Assembly (NCBI GenBank): GCA_030452275.1
Contig: JAKDMR010000047.1
Span: forward strand, 1-10,674
Length of the DNA stretch: 10,674 bases
Direction: 5' to 3'
Source of the DNA: Candidatus Nitrosocosmicus sp.
GTDB lineage: Archaea > Thermoproteota > Nitrososphaeria > Nitrososphaerales > Nitrososphaeraceae
This document shows positions 7,721 through 10,674 of this stretch, one piece after another; within the stretch, counting starts at the first letter, position 1; every line of letters begins with the position of its first letter. The notes under the pieces are model-generated. The model was given only the letters and a program-made list of their open reading frames with translations, had not been told where the DNA came from and made no database searches. A program made the position numbers and the translations under genes.

Positions 7721-8008
7721 CTACCCTCCAGAAATTGGTGGTAGAAGTGCTACTTCATCTTCGTTTTTTAAAATTGAGGCCGAGTTTGAATTGACAATGT
7801 GGCAATTGACACAAATTTTTATGTTTTTTATGTTTTTTATGTTTGGATACCGGGTTAGTATAATTGATATAAGATCCTTTATCGAAGTATTTGTAGACAA
7901 CTCCATTATTTCCTCTTTTTTTCTAGTTGTTTCATGTATGTAGGCAAAATAGAGGACGGTGACACGAATCTTGGGCATCGTCTGGGATGTCATAGATACA
8001 TCTACCAT
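7721..8008 (-). CDS. moaD: Molybdopterin synthase sulfur-carrier subunit MoaD
   Basis: MoaD is a small ubiquitin-like protein whose C-terminal glycine is turned into a thiocarboxylate and donates sulfur in the MoaE active site. The protein has VTVLYFAYIHE (17-26), DEVALLPP (84-91) and ends exactly at Gly-Gly (PPISGG), as required. At 95 aa it is longer than the usual ~80. ATG 8008 adds about ten residues before the family's normal start; ATG 7978 (MPKIRVTVLYFA) would give a typical length and may be the real start. An internal 9-bp repeat makes NIKNIKNIK at 56-64. It leads the moaD-moaE pair. No MoeB/ThiF activating enzyme is seen in the window. Confidence 0.93.
   Translation of the reverse strand: MVDVSMTSQTMPKIRVTVLYFAYIHETTRKKEEIMELSTNTSIKDLISIILTRYPNIKNIKNIKICVNCHIVNSNSASILKNEDEVALLPPISGG
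7724..7729 (-). promoter_or_regulatory. Shine-Dalgarno of moaE inside the moaD Gly-Gly codons
   Basis: GGAGGG (minus strand) encodes the last two residues of MoaD, Gly-Gly, and lies 10 bases before TTG 7713. A second TTG at 7718 is out of frame and stops after two codons. The spacing is a little long, but it is the only purine-rich site nearby and supports the TTG start. Confidence 0.6.
7821..7844 (-). repeat. 9-bp tandem repeat inside moaD
   Basis: Plus-strand unit ATGTTTTTT is present about 2.7 times in a row. On the coding strand it gives Asn-Ile-Lys repeats (NIKNIKNIK). Because the unit is nine bases, copy changes keep the frame. Confidence 0.75.
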
Positions 8009-8098
8009 TTAAAATGATAAGAACTATACGAATTGTCTGTGATTTGGATCAGGTAGACTAGACTAGGCTATACCCATTTCAAATAAGTTATACTAATA

Positions 8099-8129
8099 AA
8101 ACAGTATTTTGCCCAGAAACAGTATTTTG
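8099..8129. repeat. Pair of 13-bp direct repeats, period 18
   Basis: AAACAGTATTTTG occurs at 8099-8111 and again, perfectly, at 8117-8129. The pair lies about 90-120 bases upstream of moaD. It could be a tandem binding site for a regulator, or a small duplication. Confidence 0.75.
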
Positions 8130-8271
8130 ATTTTCGAAATATCATTTACAGCATGTTTTGAATAACAAATTGTAAAACGATGTAGAATATAATCATCAGA
8201 CAGATCGATAATAATATTCACTAGGCTGTTTGAATAGTCATAATATAATTTATGTCACAAAATGCACCACG

Positions 8272-8282
8272 AGTAAAAAATA
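8272..8282 (-). terminator. Putative U-tract terminator after the 137-aa gene
   Basis: The minus strand reads ATTTTTTACTC about 40-50 bases beyond the stop codon at 8322. A U-run without a hairpin is a common archaeal termination signal. If it works, moaDE would be transcribed separately from the 137-aa gene. Confidence 0.35.
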
Positions 8283-8321
8283 TGAGTAGTAAATCAGACT
8301 AAAATGGTGGAGCAATAAAAT

Positions 8322-8735
8322 TCATATTAAAAGCTTATCAATTTCCTTTTCGATTTCTTTTAAGATAAAATCTAGGTCTTTTTTTAGATTATTTAGTTCT
8401 TCTATAGTAAGATTGCTTAATTCTACATCTTTGTAATAAAACCTCTGCGAACCAATTATGGAATCAGGCAAATCTATTCTGAAAAGAGATTTTTCTTTTG
8501 TCTCAATGGATAGTTTTACGTCCTCTTCATTACTTGTCTTTTTTTTATTTTGGGAACCGACTTTAAATTCATCACTAGAATCATGTGGCTGAGAAAATAT
8601 CTCGATCACAGAAGAATAAATAGAAATTTTGTTAAAATCAATATCAAGATTTTGCTTTATTTCAGTTAGGATTTTTTGTCTTTGATTATAGTTTTTGTTA
8701 ATTTTTTTATTTATTCTATTTCGTAAATCTTTCAA
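8322..8735 (-). CDS. Hypothetical protein, charged and helical, 137 aa
   Basis: I do not recognise this protein. It is rich in Lys, Glu, Asp, Asn and Ile, has no cysteine, no signal peptide and no membrane segment. The N-terminal third (1-35) looks helical and basic; 50-75 is polar and probably disordered (SQNKKKTSNEED); RIDLPDSIIGSQRFYY (86-101) looks like the most structured part; and 109-137 is a strongly amphipathic helix that could form a coiled coil. The start is TTG, directly after an in-frame TAG, with no Met elsewhere in the protein; a TTTATAAA box 32 bases upstream fits a nearly leaderless transcript. Its place between moaD and modC raises a role in Mo or Moco handling, but that is only context. 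The length of open frame, codon style like its neighbours and a promoter argue that it is real. Confidence 0.6.
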   Translation of the reverse strand: MKDLRNRINKKINKNYNQRQKILTEIKQNLDIDFNKISIYSSVIEIFSQPHDSSDEFKVGSQNKKKTSNEEDVKLSIETKEKSLFRIDLPDSIIGSQRFYYKDVELSNLTIEELNNLKKDLDFILKEIEKEIDKLLI

Positions 8736-8762
8736 CTACAAGGAAAAGGATATTATCATTTT

Positions 8763-8770
8763 TTTATAAA
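8763..8770 (-). promoter_or_regulatory. Putative TATA box of the 137-aa gene
   Basis: TTTATAAA (reads the same on both strands) is centred about 32 bases upstream of TTG 8735, predicting a transcript start a few bases before the start codon. No Shine-Dalgarno lies between. Confidence 0.5.
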
Positions 8771-8804
8771 TCTTTAAAGGTTCTCTAGCTTATGAACAAG
8801 CTTC

Positions 8805-8837
8805 ATCATATATCCCACTGGCAAATCATATATCCCA
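8805..8837. repeat. Pair of 13-bp direct repeats, period 20
   Basis: ATCATATATCCCA occurs perfectly at 8805-8817 and 8825-8837. The period is close to two helical turns, so both copies would face the same side of the DNA. The pair lies about 35 bases upstream of the TATA box of the 137-aa gene, a place suited to an activator or repressor. Confidence 0.75.
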
Positions 8838-9170
8838 TTTTCTAACTGCTAATCATTGGATAATTTTCCGCCGATAGAGTTCTAGTTAGCAAACTAGGAA
8901 TAAGTGAGGAAATGAATTGAAATATGATCTAGGTGCTCAGTCGACCACATGACCGGTAGCAACTAAATAACATCCTTTATTGTTTATCTTGTTGGCGTAT
9001 CAAGACGCAGACATTAAAGTTAAATAACTCTCGCATTTTTTGCTTTGGTCTGTAGATTTTTACCCATATTGATACGATTGCCTAATTATCTTTGAATATT
9101 CTTGAAGCAATAATTGTCGATTGTTAAATAAGTAGCTCTAACAACTTCAGTTATGAAATTTTATTTCCTT

Positions 9171-10259
9171 TTATTCTTCACGTACAATATGAGGAGCAGT
9201 AGCCTTGAATATAGCATACACATACTCTCCCTCCGTGATCTTCAAATGTTCTTTAGATTCCTGGGTAATCCTCGACACTAGACTGATATTATTAATAACT
9301 AAATGTATATTCAGGATGCCTGTTTTGATGTTCGAAGCATGAATGGCAGCTACTTTTGTCTTAATTATGTTTCTTGCGCTGGTGTGGACAAAATCTACAG
9401 CCAAGATAATATCTTCAGGTTTTATTAATACTCCTACAGTAGAATCAATTGGATAATCTCCCAAGATTTCAAATTTATGTTCGCCTACTTTGAAAATAGT
9501 AATCCCATTTGTTGATTCAGTAACACGGCCCTCCAAATAATTATGATCCTTTTGGAAAAACTCTGATATTGATGAGGTTGACTGGGGTTGATTTTTTGGA
9601 AAAGCTAGCATTGTTTTTAGTGTATCAGTCTTTTTGATAATGCCTTTTTCTAATACCGAGACAGAATCAGCAAGTGCATACACATCGTCTTCAAAATGCG
9701 TTACATATATTCCCAATACACCTTCTTCCTTAAGTATTCGTCTAAGATCCTTTCTCAACTGAACTCGAGTTTTAGTATCAAGATGAACAAGGGGTTCATC
9801 CATGAGCATTATTTTTGGTTTTGTTACAAGCATTCGCGCTAGGGATACTTTCTGCATCTCACCACCACTTAATGCATGAATATCCCGGTCAAGAAGATTG
9901 GAGACTTCGAAGGACTCTACAAGTCTCTTAATTTGTGATTTTCTATTGTCTCTGTCAGATTTTCTAATGCCAAATACAATATTCTCATAGACATTCAAAT
10001 GTGGAAAGAGGCTGGGATTTTGAAAAGAATATCCAATTCTTCTTGATTCAATAGGTGTATTGGTTATATCGATTTCATTGATGTAGATAGACCCTTTGTC
10101 AGGTTTGGTCAATCCCACTATCAGGTTTAGAAGAGTGGACTTACCACTTCCGGTTGGGCCTATTAACACTATAATTGTGTTATCCGGCAATTTCAGATCA
10201 ATTGGTCCTAATGTAAATCCTGGAAATGACTTGGTTAAATTGATTATATCTATGGTCAA
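9171..10259 (-). CDS. modC: Molybdate/tungstate ABC transporter ATP-binding protein
   Basis: This is the ATPase of an oxyanion importer (ModC, or WtpC in the archaeal tungstate/molybdate naming). It is 362 aa. The nucleotide-binding domain has Walker A GPTGSGKS (34-41), Q-loop Q80, signature LSGGE (130-134), Walker B IMLMDEP (150-156) with catalytic E155, and switch H188. The D-loop reads LVHLD, where most have LSxLD. The C-terminal part holds a TOBE/Mop-type domain (about 295-358; LVSRITQESKEHL, YAIFKATAPHIV), which in this family binds oxyanion and can limit transport when cells are replete. The start is TTG, 14 bases after the modB stop, with a weak purine-rich stretch (GGAAAGG) before it. 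It is cotranscribed with modB. The Moco genes beside it support molybdate as the main substrate, but tungstate cannot be ruled out. Confidence 0.92.
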   Translation of the reverse strand: MTIDIINLTKSFPGFTLGPIDLKLPDNTIIVLIGPTGSGKSTLLNLIVGLTKPDKGSIYINEIDITNTPIESRRIGYSFQNPSLFPHLNVYENIVFGIRKSDRDNRKSQIKRLVESFEVSNLLDRDIHALSGGEMQKVSLARMLVTKPKIMLMDEPLVHLDTKTRVQLRKDLRRILKEEGVLGIYVTHFEDDVYALADSVSVLEKGIIKKTDTLKTMLAFPKNQPQSTSSISEFFQKDHNYLEGRVTESTNGITIFKVGEHKFEILGDYPIDSTVGVLIKPEDIILAVDFVHTSARNIIKTKVAAIHASNIKTGILNIHLVINNISLVSRITQESKEHLKITEGEYVYAIFKATAPHIVREE

Positions 10260-10273
10260 ACTTAACCTTTCCT

Positions 10274-10674
10274 TTACGATCCTCTAAAACTAAAGATTTT
10301 ATTGTTTTTTCTAGTATCACCATTCGATTTTTTCACAATCATAGAATATACAATTATGAGAACTATTGAAAGTGAAATGGATAAGATTATCCCCGGAATA
10401 GCTTGTGACAGACCTCCTACGGCATTATCCTCATATATCTGGATAGAAATGGTATGGGGATTATAGGCTAACATCAAAGTCGCACCCAATTCTCCAACAG
10501 CCCTTATCCACGTCATCATCATTCCAACCAAAATACCTTTTTTTGCAAGTGGGATAGATATTCTTACGAAAACTTGTAAATTTCTCTTCCCAAGAACTCG
10601 TGCAATATTTTCTAATGATTTATACCATTTCATATATGTTCCTAAACCGTCCTCAGTAAATAGTTCCTCATATT
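10274..10674 (-). CDS. modB: Molybdate/tungstate ABC transporter permease, partial (runs off the window)
   Basis: This is the C-terminal part of the membrane subunit of the importer. The frame is open to the right edge (first full codon at 10672), so the ATG at 10633 is internal. The EAA loop that docks on ModC is visible: SLENIARVLGKRNLQ followed by ISIPLAKKGI. Then comes WIRAVGELGATLML, typical of ModB/WtpB permeases, and a last hydrophobic helix (IIL to MIV) ending in a short basic tail. About 133 residues are in the window; a full permease has roughly 220-270. The substrate-binding protein modA is expected farther right. Confidence 0.9.
   Translation of the reverse strand, partial: YEELFTEDGLGTYMKWYKSLENIARVLGKRNLQVFVRISIPLAKKGILVGMMMTWIRAVGELGATLMLAYNPHTISIQIYEDNAVGGLSQAIPGIILSISLSIVLIIVYSMIVKKSNGDTRKNNKIFSFRGS

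Larger units (their letters stand above)
8009..8321. other. Intergenic region between moaD and the 137-aa gene
   Basis: These 313 bases hold no convincing gene. They contain a direct repeat pair (8099-8129), a T-run on the minus strand downstream of the 137-aa gene, and a 16-codon plus-strand ORF at 8252 that I do not accept. The moaD promoter must lie near its left end if moaD is not read through from upstream, but I see only weak TATA-like sequence there. Confidence 0.6.
8736..9170. other. Intergenic region between the 137-aa gene and modC
   Basis: In these 435 bases I see no protein gene, tRNA or rRNA. It holds the promoter and repeat pair of the 137-aa gene, a short perfect hairpin (CTAGTT-AGCA-AACTAG at 8882-8897), and a less AT-rich patch around 8930-8970 with no recognisable structure. 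A small RNA cannot be excluded. Confidence 0.6.

Noticed and set aside
8252..8302. 16-codon plus-strand ORF (MSQNAPRVKN...)
   Set aside because: Too short, no ribosome site or well-placed TATA box; no evidence of expression.
8882..8897. Perfect 6-bp hairpin CTAGTT-AGCA-AACTAG
   Set aside because: Short and AT-rich with no U-run or gene end beside it; could arise by chance in this composition.
8736..9170. Search for tRNA, rRNA, CRISPR or riboswitch in the larger gaps
   Set aside because: No cloverleaf-like sequence, no regularly spaced repeats beyond the two 13-bp pairs, and nothing resembling the bacterial Moco riboswitch.

Overview
The window is AT-rich, gene-dense archaeal DNA. Signs of archaea are TATA-box-like elements about 24-32 bases upstream of several start codons (leaderless style), mixed with a few genes carrying clear Shine-Dalgarno sites, many TTG/GTG starts, and archaeal-type protein sequences. 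My best guess is a soil-type ammonia-oxidising thaumarchaeon (Nitrososphaerales, e.g. Nitrosocosmicus-like). That assignment is inference from gene content and style; there is no marker gene in the window.

Almost every gene belongs to one theme: molybdenum cofactor (Moco) supply and use. From left to right: a MOSC-domain protein (56-718, -) and tatC (800-1607, -, broken by a one-base frameshift) run leftward. moaA (1758-2753, +) diverges from them. A five-helix membrane-anchored sulfite-oxidase-family molybdoenzyme (2968-4662/4677, -) converges on moaA. A moaC-moaB fusion (4831-5748, +) diverges from the molybdoenzyme. moeA (5773-7065), moaE (7174-7713) and moaD (7721-8008) form a leftward group. 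An unrecognised 137-aa gene (8322-8735, -) follows. At the right edge lie modC (9171-10259, -) and the 3' part of modB (10274 to the edge, -), the molybdate/tungstate ABC importer.

The genes fit one pathway. ModBC imports oxyanion. MoaA and the MoaC domain turn GTP into cyclic pyranopterin monophosphate. MoaD/MoaE add the dithiolene sulfurs. The MoaB domain adenylylates molybdopterin and MoeA inserts the metal. The membrane molybdoenzyme uses the cofactor, and TatC is the translocase expected to move its folded catalytic domain across the membrane. Not seen here: modA, a MoaD-activating MoeB/ThiF enzyme, MobA, or tatA.

The most interesting points are: (1) the single-G frameshift in tatC at a G5 run; (2) a Tat-like SKRDMIR motif before the fifth helix of the molybdoenzyme, implying Sec-then-Tat insertion; (3) the GGA GGG codons for MoaD's essential Gly-Gly tail also form the Shine-Dalgarno of moaE; (4) an orphan 137-aa gene inside the Moco/Mo locus; (5) two separate pairs of 13-bp direct repeats (period 18 and 20), each upstream of a leftward gene. 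I see no clearly new multi-gene system: this is a compact Moco locus with some unusual details.
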